Assembly (NCBI GenBank): GCA_003973585.1
Contig: QNYN01000200.1
Location: forward strand, 1-9,807
From: Fusobacteriota bacterium
GTDB taxonomy: Bacteria > Fusobacteriota > Fusobacteriia > Fusobacteriales > Fusobacteriaceae
Reading direction: 5' to 3'
DNA: 9,807 nt
Below, one piece after another: positions 1-6,489 of the stretch (positions within the stretch are counted from its first letter, which is position 1; each line of letters starts with the position of its first letter). The notes beneath the pieces are model-generated. The model had not been told where the DNA came from. It saw only the letters and a list, made by a program, of their open reading frames with translations, and did not search any database. Position numbers and translations under genes: made by a program.

Positions 1-133
1 AATCCATTGGAATTGATCCAATATCAAATGTTAATTGAAATAAACTCCACATAAAAAATAAAAATATAGGTATTCCTAAAATTGGATGAATTAGTATATT
101 GTCTATTCTTTGAGTAAGTGTTGTTATTTTGCC
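1..133 (-). pseudogene. feoB: Fragment of ferrous iron transporter FeoB (start of membrane domain), broken at its 5' end
   Basis: Read on the minus strand, an open frame enters from the left edge and runs back to position 133, where an in-frame TAA (134-136) blocks it. The roughly 44 residues include TLTQRIDNILIHPILGIPIF followed by a hydrophobic helix and the segment FQLTFDIGSIPMD. This matches what I know of FeoB just after its cytoplasmic GTPase domain, where the first membrane helix begins. FeoB imports Fe(II) across the inner membrane. No ATG, GTG or TTG opens this frame before an ATG inside the membrane helix, and no ribosome binding site is visible. An ATG at 139-141 lies in another frame and reaches a stop after five codons; one extra A in the AAAA run at 127-130 would join it to the FeoB frame. 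The GTPase domain has no room before trxB. I read this as a 5'-truncated or frameshifted remnant, though a separate membrane-domain gene with an unusual start is possible. Confidence 0.6.
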
Positions 134-157
134 TTATTCATTATATACTTATATCAT
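129..157 (+). promoter_or_regulatory. Candidate sigma-70 promoter for trxB
   Basis: A TTGCCT hexamer (129-134) is separated by 17 nt from TATCAT (152-157), giving 4/6 and 5/6 matches to the -35 and -10 consensus. It lies just upstream of the trxB ribosome binding site (GGAGG, 179-183) and overlaps the broken end of the feoB fragment. The surrounding sequence is very AT-rich, so chance matches are common. Confidence 0.35.
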
Positions 158-189
158 AATATATAAAGTAATATTAATGGAGGTTTTTT

Positions 190-1164
190 ATGGAAAATTT
201 ATATGATTTAATTATAATCGGAGGTGGCCCTGGTGGTTTAGCTGCTGGTCTTTATGGTGCTAGAGGAATGATGAAAACTTTGATTATCGAAAAAAATATG
301 TTAGTAGGAGGACAAATAAGCACTACATCGGAAATTGAAAATTATCCTGGTGGGATGGTTAAGGAATCTGGTCTAGAACTTACTTCAAGGATAAAAGAAC
401 AAGCTTCTAATTTTGGATGTGAATTTAAAACTGATACTATTACAAAAACTGATCTTTTATCTGAAATAAAAACATTAACTGGAGAGAGTGGGACTGAATA
501 TAAAGCTAAATCTGTAATTATCGCCACTGGAGCATACCCTAGATTAGTTGGGGCTCCTGGAGAAAAGGAATATACTGGTAGAGGAGTTTCATATTGTGCT
601 ACTTGTGACGCTTTCTTTGTAAAAGGTTTAGAAATCTATGTAATTGGTGGAGGAGATACTGCTGTAGAAGAGGCTATCTACCTTACTAAATTTGCGAAAA
701 AAGTCAATATTGTTCATAGAAGAGATCAACTTCGTGCTGCTAAATCTATTCAAGAAAAGGCATTTAAAAATGACAAGATAAACTTCATTTGGGATACTGT
801 TGTAGAAGAGTTTAAAGGACATCCAGTTACTGGCTTAAAAAGTATTGTTCTTAAAAATAAAAAAACTGGAGAAATTACTGAATATGATGGTAATGGTGAA
901 CCTATAGGTGTGTTTGTTTTAGTAGGTAATCTTCCAAATACTGATATCTTTGGAGATGTTTTCAAAAAAAATAATAGTGGTTACTTTATTACAGATGAAA
1001 AAACTCTTTCTCCTATAAATGAAAAAACTGGAGATTTAGTAGAAGGAGTATATATTGTAGGAGATTGTCGTGAGAAATCTTTATATCAAGTTATAACTGC
1101 TACTGCTGATGGTGCTATTGCTGCTGTTAATGCAGAAAAGTATACAGAAGAAAAATTTAATTAA
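190..1164 (+). CDS. trxB: Thioredoxin reductase (NADPH-dependent flavoenzyme)
   Basis: This cytoplasmic enzyme passes electrons from NADPH through FAD and a redox-active disulfide to thioredoxin. At 324 residues it has normal family length. The FAD-binding glycine motif GGGPGG is at residues 11-16, the active-site pair is C136-A-T-C139, and the NADPH-binding motif GGGDTA spans residues 153-158. HRRDQLRA (176-183) supplies the arginines expected to grip the 2'-phosphate of NADPH. The C-terminal FAD motif is GVYIVGDCREKSLYQ (286-300), followed by a region ending in ADGAIAA. Because the NADPH residues are intact, I do not favour the ferredoxin-linked relatives known from clostridia. The ATG is set by GGAGG six nucleotides upstream. 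The gene appears monocistronic, with its own promoter candidate and a strong terminator after it. Confidence 0.95.
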   Translation: MENLYDLIIIGGGPGGLAAGLYGARGMMKTLIIEKNMLVGGQISTTSEIENYPGGMVKESGLELTSRIKEQASNFGCEFKTDTITKTDLLSEIKTLTGESGTEYKAKSVIIATGAYPRLVGAPGEKEYTGRGVSYCATCDAFFVKGLEIYVIGGGDTAVEEAIYLTKFAKKVNIVHRRDQLRAAKSIQEKAFKNDKINFIWDTVVEEFKGHPVTGLKSIVLKNKKTGEITEYDGNGEPIGVFVLVGNLPNTDIFGDVFKKNNSGYFITDEKTLSPINEKTGDLVEGVYIVGDCREKSLYQVITATADGAIAAVNAEKYTEEKFN

Positions 1165-1187
1165 TTTTAAAAATCATTTGTAATTTG

Positions 1188-1236
1188 AAGAAATCTATAT
1201 TATATTGCTATAATGTAAATATAGATTTCTTTTCTT
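1188..1236 (+). terminator. Rho-independent terminator of trxB
   Basis: A perfect 14-bp inverted repeat (1188-1201 with 1218-1231, AGAAATCTATATT in the left arm) surrounds a 16-nt loop and is followed by a short T-rich run. It lies 24 nt after the trxB stop codon. The stem is AT-rich but long. Confidence 0.8.
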
Positions 1237-1250
1237 ATGTTATCTATAAT
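1222..1250 (+). promoter_or_regulatory. Candidate promoter of the outer-membrane protein gene
   Basis: A consensus TATAAT (1245-1250) lies 17 nt after TAGATT (1222-1227, 3/6 match to the -35 consensus). The -35 element falls inside the distal arm of the trxB terminator. The -10 match is perfect, the -35 match weak. Confidence 0.45.
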
Positions 1251-1277
1251 TAAAATTTATTTAGGAGGATTAAATTA

Positions 1278-1847
1278 ATGAAAAAATTATTATTAATAGG
1301 GTTATTAGTAGGAAGTGCTACTACAGCTTTCGCTGATAAGTTTATTGAAGCTAGAATTGGTATGAATGCATTTGGAACTTATAATTCAAGCAATTCTGAT
1401 GCAATCACAAAATATAAAACTAGTAATGTTGGTGTTGACTTTGCAGGAGAATTTTTAGCTTCTGTTGACGAAGAGGAAAATTTCTATCTAGGTGCTGGTA
1501 TTGCTTACCAAAATAATCAACCTAGCAAAGCAAAGGGAGATCCAATGTTTAAATCTATCCCTGTTTATGGAGCTTTAAAATATTATGTTGGAACTTTAGG
1601 AGATAGTGACTGGGAAACATATTTAAAGGCTAATCTAGGTTATTCTTTCAACTCTAAAGATGGTTATGATAGAAACCCTGATGATGGATTATATTATGCT
1701 CTTGGTGGAGGTATAGAACACGATGGAGTTATCTTAGAAGTAGCATATCAAACAACATATGGTAAAACTCCTATAAACGACCATGATGATATCAACAACT
1801 ATTCTAGATGGACATTTGGAATCGGTTATAGATTTAGAGGAATGTAA
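1278..1847 (+). CDS. Secreted small outer-membrane beta-barrel protein, probably eight strands
   Basis: The 189-residue protein starts with a clear signal peptide: MKK, a hydrophobic core LLLIGLLVG, and a likely cleavage after AFA (residues 17-19), giving a mature chain of about 170 residues. The mature part alternates hydrophobic and polar residues in about eight segments, for example FIEARIGM, FYLGAGIAYQ, LKANLGYSF, VILEVAYQTTYG and the closing WTFGIGYRFRG. It is rich in Gly, Tyr and Phe and has no cysteine. This length and pattern fit an eight-stranded OmpA/OmpW-like barrel in the outer membrane. The aromatic C-terminal strand is what the barrel-assembly machinery recognises, although two residues (GM) follow the last aromatic-Arg pair. 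I cannot name a specific family or function; adhesion, structural or small-molecule roles are all possible. AGGAGG (1263-1268) lies nine nucleotides before the ATG. The gene stands alone between two terminators. Confidence 0.8.
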   Translation: MKKLLLIGLLVGSATTAFADKFIEARIGMNAFGTYNSSNSDAITKYKTSNVGVDFAGEFLASVDEEENFYLGAGIAYQNNQPSKAKGDPMFKSIPVYGALKYYVGTLGDSDWETYLKANLGYSFNSKDGYDRNPDDGLYYALGGGIEHDGVILEVAYQTTYGKTPINDHDDINNYSRWTFGIGYRFRGM

Positions 1848-1850
1848 AAT

Positions 1851-1891
1851 AAAAGATCATAAACTAAAATAATTGTTTATGGTCTTTTTTT
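1851..1891 (+). terminator. Rho-independent terminator of the beta-barrel gene
   Basis: A 14-bp stem (1851-1864 with 1875-1888) with one G-T wobble (T1857, G1882) and a 10-nt loop is followed by T residues through 1891. It begins four nucleotides after the stop codon. Confidence 0.88.
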
Positions 1892-1902
1892 CGTGCTATA
1901 AT
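1873..1902 (+). promoter_or_regulatory. Extended -10 promoter for pth
   Basis: TATAAT at 1897-1902 is preceded by TG one base upstream (1894-1895), forming an extended -10 element. TTGTTT (1873-1878) lies 18 nt upstream and could act as a weak -35; it overlaps the loop and distal arm of the preceding terminator. The next gene downstream is pth. Confidence 0.55.
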
Positions 1903-1969
1903 AATTAGAATAAATGCTATTAGAATATACATAAAATAATTTTAAAAAAATAATAAAGGAGAAGTAGTT

Positions 1970-2539
1970 ATGAAATTAATTGTAGGACTTGGAAATCCAG
2001 GGATGAAATATCATCAAACTAGACATAATATCGGATTTGATGTAATAGATTATTTAGCTAGTGAATTAGGAGTTACAAATTTTAGAAATAAATTTAATGG
2101 TGATATTGGAGAAGCTATAGTTGATGGGGAAAAAGTTTTTTTACTAAAACCTATGACATTTATGAATCTTAGTGGAGAATCTATCCGTGAAGTCGTAAAA
2201 TTTTATAAAATTGATCCAGTAGAAGATCTTATAGTTATCTATGATGATATGGATATAACATTAGGTAAATTAAAGATAAAAAGAAAAGGGAGAGCTGGAG
2301 GACATAATGGAGTAAAATCTATTATCTCTCATTTAGGAGATGAATTTATCAGAATAAAATGTGGAATTGGAAAACCTAAAAAAAATGAAGAGGTAGTACA
2401 TTTTGTTTTAGATACATTTAGTAAAAAAGAAAGGGAAGAAGAAATTTTACCTCTTATAGAAACAGCTGCTAAAGCTGCTAAATCTATGATTACTGCTAAA
2501 AGTATTGAAAGGGTAATCGAGAAATTTAATAGAAAATAA
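1970..2539 (+). CDS. pth: Peptidyl-tRNA hydrolase
   Basis: This cytoplasmic enzyme cleaves the ester bond of peptidyl-tRNAs that drop off the ribosome, recycling tRNA; it is usually essential. The 189 residues match the normal family length. All hallmark motifs are visible: VGLGNPG (5-11) with N9, TRHNIGF (17-23) with catalytic H19, KPMTFMNLSG (60-69) with M65 and N66, the aspartate loop YDDMD (91-95) with D92, and GGHNG (110-114) with H112 and N113. AAGGAG (1956-1961) lies eight nucleotides before the ATG. The transporter gene follows after a few bases, so the two are probably cotranscribed from the extended -10 promoter upstream. Confidence 0.96.
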   Translation: MKLIVGLGNPGMKYHQTRHNIGFDVIDYLASELGVTNFRNKFNGDIGEAIVDGEKVFLLKPMTFMNLSGESIREVVKFYKIDPVEDLIVIYDDMDITLGKLKIKRKGRAGGHNGVKSIISHLGDEFIRIKCGIGKPKKNEEVVHFVLDTFSKKEREEEILPLIETAAKAAKSMITAKSIERVIEKFNRK

Positions 2540-2547
2540 AGAGTTAT

Positions 2548-2552
2548 GGGAG
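2548..2552 (+). promoter_or_regulatory. Ribosome binding site that decides the transporter start
   Basis: GGGAG lies five nucleotides before the ATG at 2558. The earlier in-frame ATG at 2546 is part of the sequence leading into this site and has only a weak AAAGAG upstream. I therefore prefer 2558 as the start. Confidence 0.6.
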
Positions 2553-2557
2553 CTTTT

Positions 2558-3454
2558 ATGAAATTAGAAAAAAAATATGTTGTTATCCTTGCAATATTTG
2601 CATGTTTACTTTGGTCTACTGCATTTGCAGGAGTAAAAATAGGTTTTGAATATATGCCAAAACCTTTTACCTTTGCTGGAATGAGGTTTACCCTTGCAGG
2701 TTTAATTTTAATTCCTTTTGCAGTTAGAAAAAACTCTCTTACACAATTTGCAGAAAATACAAAAGTTATTCTTATTGTAGTATTTTTGAATACTGCCATT
2801 GGATATGCACTTTATTATACTGCTATGAGTTATGTAGGAGGAGCTACAGCTGCTATTATTGTGGGATCTGGACCTCTTTTAACAGGTATTATGACTCACT
2901 TTCTCATGGAAGATGACAAAATGGATAAATATAAAATGTTTAGTATCAGTCTTGGTTTAGTAGGTATTTTAATTATTATTTTACATTCAAAACCTTTAAC
3001 ACCTGTTGGAATGAAAGAAGTTTTTGGAATTATCCTTCTACTTCTTAATTCTATGTTAACTAGTTTTGCAAATATAAAAGTTGCACAAATAAAAAAAGGA
3101 ATTTCATCTTTATTTTTAACGGCAAATCAAATGTTATGGGGTGGATTGATTTTATTAGGAATGGGAAGAATCTTTGAAGGCTCTATTGAATTTAATCAAC
3201 CTGTAAGATTTTATATTGCATTAGTATGGTTAGCATTGGTTTCTGCTATAGCATTTTCAATTTGGTTTTTTTTAATCCAACAACCAAATGTCAAAGTTTC
3301 AGAATTAAATATGTTTAAATATTTTATTCCTGTTTCAGGAGCAATAATTAGCTGGATTCTTCTACCAAATGAATCTCCTAATTTAGTTTCAATTATCGGA
3401 ATGGGATTTGTATTTTCAGCACTTATATTTAACCATAAATTTTCCAATAAATAA
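2558..3454 (+). CDS. DMT superfamily (EamA family) inner-membrane transporter
   Basis: The protein is about 298 residues from the preferred start (302 from ATG 2546) and consists mostly of hydrophobic segments, consistent with about ten membrane helices in two EamA repeats. The first repeat begins with the characteristic WSTAFAGVKIG and continues with PFTFAGMRFTLAGL. The second begins near GIILLLLNSMLTSFANIKVA and ends with the helix before a short polar tail NHKFSNK. Members of this family export or exchange amino acids, metabolites or other small molecules, often driven by proton flow. The sequence does not reveal the substrate. It follows pth by 18 nt (6 nt from the alternative start), so it is probably cotranscribed, but I see no functional link between the two. 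It ends at the convergence zone with the ribosomal operon. Confidence 0.88.
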   Translation: MKLEKKYVVILAIFACLLWSTAFAGVKIGFEYMPKPFTFAGMRFTLAGLILIPFAVRKNSLTQFAENTKVILIVVFLNTAIGYALYYTAMSYVGGATAAIIVGSGPLLTGIMTHFLMEDDKMDKYKMFSISLGLVGILIIILHSKPLTPVGMKEVFGIILLLLNSMLTSFANIKVAQIKKGISSLFLTANQMLWGGLILLGMGRIFEGSIEFNQPVRFYIALVWLALVSAIAFSIWFFLIQQPNVKVSELNMFKYFIPVSGAIISWILLPNESPNLVSIIGMGFVFSALIFNHKFSNK

Positions 3455-3482
3455 TCGGTGAAATCTAAATATAGAGAAATTT

Positions 3483-3526
3483 CCTTCTCCTAATCTAGGA
3501 GAAGGTGCCTGAAAGGCAGATGAGGT
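3483..3526. repeat. Double-hairpin repeat element, copy 1
   Basis: A perfect 10-bp hairpin (CCTTCTCCTA at 3483-3492, three-base loop, TAGGAGAAGG at 3496-3505) is followed directly by a 5-bp hairpin (TGCCT at 3506-3510, GAA, AGGCA at 3514-3518) and the tail GATGAGGT. The layout resembles REP-type or small palindromic intergenic elements. A second, diverged copy in the same orientation lies 50 bp downstream. Confidence 0.7.
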
Positions 3527-3527
3527 C

Positions 3528-3566
3528 AAAAAAAAGACAGAAATCAATTAAGATTTCTGTCTTTTT
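3528..3566. terminator. Bidirectional terminator between the transporter gene and rplQ
   Basis: A perfect 15-bp inverted repeat (3531-3545 with 3552-3566) has a six-base loop AATTAA. Runs of A on the left (from 3528) and T on the right give a U-tract for either direction of transcription. It sits between two convergent genes, so it can end both the pth-transporter transcript and the minus-strand ribosomal operon. Confidence 0.93.
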
Positions 3567-3575
3567 ATATTCTCT

Positions 3576-3618
3576 TTCTCTCCTAATATAGGAGAGATGT
3601 CCGCTAGGACAGAGAGGT
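3576..3618. repeat. Double-hairpin repeat element, copy 2
   Basis: This has the same architecture and orientation as the copy at 3483. A 9-bp hairpin (TCTCTCCTA at 3577-3585, ATA loop, TAGGAGAGA at 3589-3597) is followed by a second hairpin (TGTCC at 3598-3602, four-base loop, GGACA at 3607-3611) and the tail GAGAGGT. Base changes relative to copy 1 occur as matching pairs in both stems, so pairing is kept. It ends eight bases from the rplQ stop codon. Confidence 0.7.
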
Positions 3619-3625
3619 TAATAGT

Positions 3626-3976
3626 CTATACTAATTCGATTATTGCCATTGGTGAAGAGTCTCCTCTTCTGATTCCAGTTTTAATAATTCTAGTATATCC
3701 ACCTTTTCTTTCAGTGTATTTAGGAGCTACTTCAGCAAATAACTTTGCTACAGTATCTTTATCTCTTAAGAATGCTAATGCTCTTCTTCTAGAAGCTAAA
3801 TCTCCTTTTTTCCCTAAAGTAACCATTCTTTCAGCAAATTTTCTTAATTCCTTTGCTCTAGTTACAGTTGTTTCTATTCTCTCTTCATTGATAAGTGAGA
3901 TAGTTAAGTTCATTAACATAGCTTTTCTATGATCAGATCTTCTACCTAACTTTCTATATGATTTATTATGATTCAT
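3626..3976 (-). CDS. rplQ: 50S ribosomal protein L17 (bL17)
   Basis: L17 is a structural protein of the large ribosomal subunit, near the peptide exit side. The 116-residue protein has the typical start [20 protein letters not shown], the motif [17 protein letters not shown] (33-49), and the conserved end [17 protein letters not shown]. Length is normal for the bacterial short form. AAAGGAGG lies 11 nt upstream of the ATG. It is the last gene of the infA-to-rplQ operon, 29 nt after rpoA, and is followed by the 15-bp bidirectional terminator. Confidence 0.97.
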   Translation of the reverse strand: MNHNKSYRKLGRRSDHRKAMLMNLTISLINEERIETTVTRAKELRKFAERMVTLGKKGDLASRRRALAFLRDKDTVAKLFAEVAPKYTERKGGYTRIIKTGIRRGDSSPMAIIELV

Positions 3977-4005
3977 TTTTCAGTTATCCTCCTTTGCTTT
4001 TAAAA

Positions 4006-4986
4006 TTAATTAGAGGTATCGTTCCCTTTTAGGTCAAATCCTAATTCTCCCATTTTTTCCAAAATTTCATCTAATGATTTTCTTCCTAAGTTTTTGATTT
4101 TCAGTAATTCTGACCATCCCATCTCAGAAAGTTGACCAACATCTTCAATTCCGGCTTTTTTAAGGCAATTGAATGATCTTACAGTAAGGTCTAACTCCTC
4201 AATTTTTATACCTGTTACATTATCTTCTACAAGATCTGTTGCAGGTTCATCATTTTCATCTTCATCCTCTTGATCTCTTAATGCTTCCATTCTATCTCCA
4301 ATCTCAAGGAAAGGATTAAAACAGAATGTTAAAAGTTCAACAGCATATGAAATTGCATCTCTGATTTCAACACTTCCATCAGTTTCAACATTTAATATTA
4401 ATTTATCAAAATCAGTTTGTCTTCCTACCATTGTATCTTCTACAGAATAAGAAACTTTTTTGATTGGAGTATATATTGCATCTACAGCAATATACTCTAC
4501 AGACCAATCAGAGCTATCAATGTCGTCAGCTACTACAAATCCTTCACCTGTATCTACTACAAATTCCATATCTACAGTTCTGTTAGTTGTAATTGTACAA
4601 ATAACATGATCTGGATTTATTATTTCAATACCCATATCTGGATTTATATCTGCTGCTGTAACAACTTTTGGTCCTTCAACTGATAATGTCATTTTCTTTT
4701 CTCCAGGCTCATCAGCTTTAATGATAATTTCTTTAATATTAAGAACAATATCAGTTACAGCTTCTTTTACACCTTCCATAGTAGAAAATTCATTTAAAAC
4801 ACCATCAATTCTAACACCTTTAATAGCGGCACCAGGAATAGAAGATAATAATACTCTTCTAAGAGCATTACCAATTGTATTCCCATACCCTCTATATAGA
4901 GGTTCAACTATATAACTTCCAGAAAATTCACTAGTCTTCTCTTCTGTAATGTTTATATTTCTTGCCAATTTTTCAATTTTTAACAT
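4006..4986 (-). CDS. rpoA: RNA polymerase alpha subunit
   Basis: Alpha dimerises to nucleate RNA polymerase and its C-terminal domain contacts UP-element DNA and activators. The 326-residue protein has the assembly domain at about 1-235, including EPLYRGYGNTIGNALRRVLL (28-47), then an acidic linker (DQEDEDENDEP, 238-248) and the C-terminal domain at about 258-320. DNA-contact residues correspond to R270 in TVRSFNCL and to N299, G301, K303 and S304 in KNLGRKSL (298-305), so UP-element recognition should be intact. AGGAG lies seven nucleotides before the ATG. It sits 40 nt after rpsD and 29 nt before rplQ, the normal alpha-operon order. Confidence 0.98.
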   Translation of the reverse strand: MLKIEKLARNINITEEKTSEFSGSYIVEPLYRGYGNTIGNALRRVLLSSIPGAAIKGVRIDGVLNEFSTMEGVKEAVTDIVLNIKEIIIKADEPGEKKMTLSVEGPKVVTAADINPDMGIEIINPDHVICTITTNRTVDMEFVVDTGEGFVVADDIDSSDWSVEYIAVDAIYTPIKKVSYSVEDTMVGRQTDFDKLILNVETDGSVEIRDAISYAVELLTFCFNPFLEIGDRMEALRDQEDEDENDEPATDLVEDNVTGIKIEELDLTVRSFNCLKKAGIEDVGQLSEMGWSELLKIKNLGRKSLDEILEKMGELGFDLKGNDTSN

Positions 4987-5026
4987 TGAATCACTCCTTC
5001 ATAAAATTTTGTGTTCTCAAAATTTA

Positions 5027-5614
5027 TTATCTTGAGTAGAATTCTACGATTAATGCTTCATTTAATTCGAAGTCCATATCGTCTTTTGTAGGATTTTGTA
5101 AGATTTTTCCACTAAAGTTAGCTTTATCTAATTCAATCCATGCAGGAGCGTTAGCTTCTTCGATAGATGATTTGATTATTTCAACATTTTTTGAGTTTTC
5201 TATAACTGCTACAACATCACCAGGTTTAACTCTGTATGATGGAATATTTACTTTTCTTCCATTTACAGAAATATGTCCATGAGATACAACTTGTCTAGCT
5301 TGTCTTCTAGTAGAAGCAAAACCTAATCTGTATACTACATTTTCTAATCTTCTCTCTAAATATTGAATTAAGTTAAGACCTGTTACCCCATCTTTTCTTG
5401 ATGCTTCGTCATATAATTTTCTAAATTGCTTTTCCATTACAGCGTAAACAAATTTAGCTTTTTGCTTTTCTCTTAATTGGATTGCATATTCAGTTGGTTT
5501 TTGGTTTGCATTTGGTCTTGGACCTCTGTTTGATTTCTTCTTTATTCCTAAAACAATTGGATCTAATCCAAGTGCTCTACATCTCTTTAATACAGGCTGT
5601 CTATTAATTGCCAT
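5027..5614 (-). CDS. rpsD: 30S ribosomal protein S4 (uS4), zinc-free form
   Basis: S4 is a primary 16S rRNA-binding protein that starts assembly of the 30S body and, in other bacteria, represses its own operon. The 195 residues are slightly shorter than the 200-209 common elsewhere. The N-terminus MAINRQPVLKRCRALGLDP has a single cysteine (C12), so the four-cysteine zinc knuckle of some S4 proteins is missing; this is a known natural variant. The S4 RNA-binding domain is clear at about 88-150, with RRLENVVYRLGF, TRRQARQVVSHGHISVNG and PSYRVKPGD. AAAGGAGG lies 10 nt before the ATG. The 79-nt gap to rpsK contains a small hairpin (5648-5660) just upstream of the binding site. If autoregulation exists here, this protein is the likely repressor. 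Confidence 0.97.
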   Translation of the reverse strand: MAINRQPVLKRCRALGLDPIVLGIKKKSNRGPRPNANQKPTEYAIQLREKQKAKFVYAVMEKQFRKLYDEASRKDGVTGLNLIQYLERRLENVVYRLGFASTRRQARQVVSHGHISVNGRKVNIPSYRVKPGDVVAVIENSKNVEIIKSSIEEANAPAWIELDKANFSGKILQNPTKDDMDFELNEALIVEFYSR

Positions 5615-5693
5615 TGACCTATATCCTCCTTTTTTCTTATTTTTAACTCCGATAATCAGAATTTACATTTTACAATAATATTGAATAAGTGAA

Positions 5694-6086
5694 CTACACT
5701 CTTCTCTTTTTAGGTGGTCTACATCCATTATGTGGAACTGGTGTAGCATCAACGATTCTTGATACTTCTAATCCAGCTGCTTGTAATGATCTTACTGTAG
5801 CCTCTTTACCTGAACCATGTCCTTTTACTCTTACTTCTACTTTTTTCATTCCATGTTCCATAGCTGCTTTAGCTACTTCTTCTGCAGCGATTTGAGCTGC
5901 GAATGGAGTACCTTTCTTTGTGTTCTTGAATCCTGAAGTTCCTCCAGATTTCCAAGCTACAACTCTTCCTTCAGTATCAGTGATAGCGATGATAGTGTTG
6001 TTAAAAGTTGAATGTATGTGAGCTATTCCTAAAGGAATATTCTTTAATTTCTTCTTAGTCTTAACTGCGCCTCTTTTCTTAGCCAA
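5694..6086 (-). CDS. rpsK: 30S ribosomal protein S11 (uS11), TTG start
   Basis: S11 is a platform protein of the small subunit that binds 16S rRNA beside the mRNA exit region. The 130-residue protein shows [14 protein letters not shown] (24-37), [21 protein letters not shown] (45-65), [13 protein letters not shown] and the hallmark end [15 protein letters not shown]. The basic N-terminus [13 protein letters not shown] is that of full-length S11, so the start at 6086 must be right although the codon is TTG. AGGAGG (6094-6099) lies seven nucleotides upstream. The gene lies 46 nt after rpsM. Confidence 0.97.
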   Translation of the reverse strand: MAKKRGAVKTKKKLKNIPLGIAHIHSTFNNTIIAITDTEGRVVAWKSGGTSGFKNTKKGTPFAAQIAAEEVAKAAMEHGMKKVEVRVKGHGSGKEATVRSLQAAGLEVSRIVDATPVPHNGCRPPKKRRV

Positions 6087-6093
6087 GTTAACT

Positions 6094-6099
6094 CCTCCT
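6094..6099 (-). promoter_or_regulatory. Strong ribosome binding site serving the rpsK TTG start
   Basis: A perfect AGGAGG seven nucleotides before TTG (6084-6086) supports this non-ATG start; the next residues, AKKRG, are the conserved beginning of S11. Confidence 0.8.
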
Positions 6100-6132
6100 T
6101 ACTTTAAATTTTTTCTATAACAATTAGATTAA

Positions 6133-6489
6133 TTATTTTTTAATTGGTCTTTTTGGACCTTTTACAGTTCTAGCATTAGTTTTTGACTTTTGCCCTCTTA
6201 CAGGTAAGTTTGCTCTATGTCTAGAACCTCTGTAACATCTGATATCTAATAATCTTTTGATATCAAGTCTGATGTCTTTTCTTAAGTCACCTTCTACTTT
6301 GATTCCGTCAACTATAGCTCTGATCTTGTTTAATTCTTCTTCAGTCATATCTTTAACTCTAACATCAAAGTTGATTCCAGCTTCTGTTAAAACTTTTTCT
6401 GAAGTTGTTTTTCCGATTCCGAATACATAAGTTAATGCGATAACGATTCTCTTATTTCTTGGGATATCTACTCCTGCTATTCTTGCCAC
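6133..6489 (-). CDS. rpsM: 30S ribosomal protein S13 (uS13), GTG start
   Basis: S13 sits in the head of the small subunit and contacts the P-site tRNA and the bridges to the large subunit. From the GTG at 6489 the protein has 118 residues, the normal length: (M)[20 protein letters not shown], the helix-hairpin-helix [33 protein letters not shown] and a basic tail KGPKRPIKK. The frame stays open upstream to a GTG at 6546, but the extra 19 residues ([19 protein letters not shown]) have no counterpart in S13 and cover the GAGGAGG site, so I reject that start. A long, structured 168-nt gap separates it from rpmJ. Confidence 0.97.
   Translation of the reverse strand: MARIAGVDIPRNKRIVIALTYVFGIGKTTSEKVLTEAGINFDVRVKDMTEEELNKIRAIVDGIKVEGDLRKDIRLDIKRLLDIRCYRGSRHRANLPVRGQKSKTNARTVKGPKRPIKK

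Noticed and set aside
2329..2799. A 156-codon minus-strand open frame antisense to the end of pth and the start of the transporter gene.
   Set aside because: It crosses two confidently assigned genes, has no recognisable protein features, and such shadow frames are common in AT-rich genes with biased codons.
3597..3932. A 111-codon plus-strand open frame running through a repeat element and antisense to rplQ.
   Set aside because: It mirrors the rplQ coding strand; L17 is unmistakable on the other strand and no ribosome binding site precedes this frame.
5615..5693. Possible internal promoter and small hairpin (5648-5660) upstream of rpsD.
   Set aside because: The best -35/-10 pairs have 15-nt spacing or only 2/6 matches, and the hairpin has five pairs including a wobble. 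This is too weak to call a regulatory site.
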